Shown here: one piece after another, positions 63,469 to 64,000 of the stretch
Numbering within the stretch: position 1 is the first letter of the stretch
How the letters are laid out: the number at the start of each line of letters is the position of its first letter
Source of the DNA: Streptomyces kaniharaensis
GTDB taxonomy: Bacteria; Actinomycetota; Actinomycetes; Streptomycetales; Streptomycetaceae
DNA length: 64,000 nt
Assembly (NCBI RefSeq): GCF_009569385.1
Contig: NZ_WBOF01000001.1
Coordinates: forward strand, 4,391,501 to 4,455,500
Direction: 5' to 3'
Notes under the pieces: model-generated
Told to the model about the DNA's origin: nothing
Seen by the model: only the letters and a program-made list of their open reading frames with translations
The model's database searches: none
Position numbers and translations under genes: made by a program

Positions 63469-64000
63469 ATGAGCTTCACGTTCGCCCCCGCCACGCGGGA
63501 GCAGGCCAAGGCCCGCGTGGCCCTCGCCGGGCCGTCCGGGTCCGGCAAGACCTACACCGCCCTGTCGCTGGCCACCAACATGGCCCCCCGCGTCGCGCTG
63601 ATCGACACTGAGCGCGGATCCGCGTCGAAGTACGCCGCTGGCAAGCTCGGCGCCGGCTTCACCTTCGACACCCTGCAGATGTCCAAGTACGACCCCCGTG
63701 ACCTGGTCAAGGCCCTCGCTGCCGCCGGGCAGGCCGGCTACGGGGCCGTGATCGTCGACAGCCTCTCCCACTTCTGGATGGGTACGGGCGGCATGCTCGA
63801 GCTCGTCGACTCCATCGGCAAGCGCTCTGGCGGTGGCGGCCAGTGGGGCGGTTGGAAGGATGCCCGGCCCTTCGAACGGGCCATGATCGACGCCCTGCTG
63901 TCGTACCCCGGGCACGTCATCGTCACGATGCGAACGAAGTCCGAGTGGGTCATCGAGACGAACGAGCGTGGCAAGCAGCAGCCGAAGAAGGTCGGTACGA
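63469..64000 (+). CDS. Sak4-like RecA-fold ATPase, 3' end missing
   Basis: The first 177 codons are in the window. Walker A GPSGSGKTYT at 21-30, IDTERGSASKYA at about 45-56 and Walker B-like AVIVDSLSHFW at 93-103, then GGQWGGWKDARPFERAMIDA. This is the AAA_24/Sak4 family of phage proteins that help annealing or recombination with a phage single-strand-binding protein. ATG with CGGAG upstream. It marks the start of the phage replication/recombination module. Confidence 0.85.
   Translation, partial: MSFTFAPATREQAKARVALAGPSGSGKTYTALSLATNMAPRVALIDTERGSASKYAAGKLGAGFTFDTLQMSKYDPRDLVKALAAAGQAGYGAVIVDSLSHFWMGTGGMLELVDSIGKRSGGGGQWGGWKDARPFERAMIDALLSYPGHVIVTMRTKSEWVIETNERGKQQPKKVGT

Larger units (their letters stand above)
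57393..64000. mobile_element. Prophage-like integrated element, left part
   Basis: From the proline dehydrogenase terminator to the right edge, genes change to phage and plasmid types: integrase at the boundary, repressor/HTH pair, excisionase-like protein, BRO-N antirepressor, short phage ORFs and a Sak4-like ATPase. Codon use and GC are more mixed, for example in 59400-60480. The right end and attachment repeat are outside the window. No tRNA is seen at the left junction. Prophage, satellite or AICE-type element cannot be told apart here. Confidence 0.8.

Overview
The window is high-GC chromosomal DNA from a streptomycete (Streptomyces, Kitasatospora or a close relative). The support is whiA (sporulation control) in a rapZ-yvcK-whiA operon, opcA beside zwf, an RbpA-family protein, a mycothiol-type enzyme, a class E (LAXTG) sortase substrate, GTG starts at many genes, and many leaderless promoters with TANNNT -10 boxes. 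The genus cannot be fixed from the sequence alone.

From 1 to about 57.35 kb the DNA is mostly core chromosome. Left part (1-20.3 kb): msrB (partial), murC, a stress-protein-like gene, a RibD-type reductase, zapE, all three nucleotide-excision-repair genes (uvrB, uvrA, uvrC), a terD/terC pair in which terC has a manganese-riboswitch-like leader, a GntR regulator divergent from two small unknown genes, two hydrolase/thiol-type genes, a Tat-exported Rieske lipoprotein, and the uvrC-(30-codon ORF)-rapZ-yvcK-whiA operon. Centre (20.6-31.5 kb): lower glycolysis (gap, pgk, tpiA) with secG and an RbpA paralogue, facing a tkt-tal-zwf-opcA-pgl pentose phosphate operon on the other strand. Next (31.9-44.9 kb): heme o and heme a synthesis (ctaB, ctaA), a cell-wall-anchored protein, a drug-type ABC exporter, and a complete sufR-sufB-sufD-ferredoxin-sufC-sufS-sufU-sufT iron-sulfur operon with a textbook SufR operator. 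After a Uma2 gene, an MFS exporter and three poorly known genes, the proline catabolism module follows (pucR, pruA, proline dehydrogenase), with a padR-monooxygenase pair lying between pucR and pruA. Ungapped 35-bp imperfect direct repeats flank that pair.

From about 57.4 kb to the right edge is an integrated mobile element that is cut off by the window. It contains a tyrosine integrase with an unusual C-terminal tail, a repressor-like gene and an HTH gene facing each other across an operator array, an excisionase-like gene, a BRO-N/KilAC antirepressor, a chain of small phage-type genes joined by 4-nt start/stop overlaps (two of them 53 and 40 codons long), and a Sak4-like RecA-fold ATPase that runs off the end. 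This reads as a prophage or phage-derived integrative element inserted just past the proline dehydrogenase gene.

No CRISPR array, rRNA, tRNA or insertion sequence was recognised. The parts most worth a second look are the control region and short-gene chain of the element, the repeats flanking the padR cassette, the 30-codon ORF coupling uvrC to rapZ, and the GntR-controlled small-protein pair.
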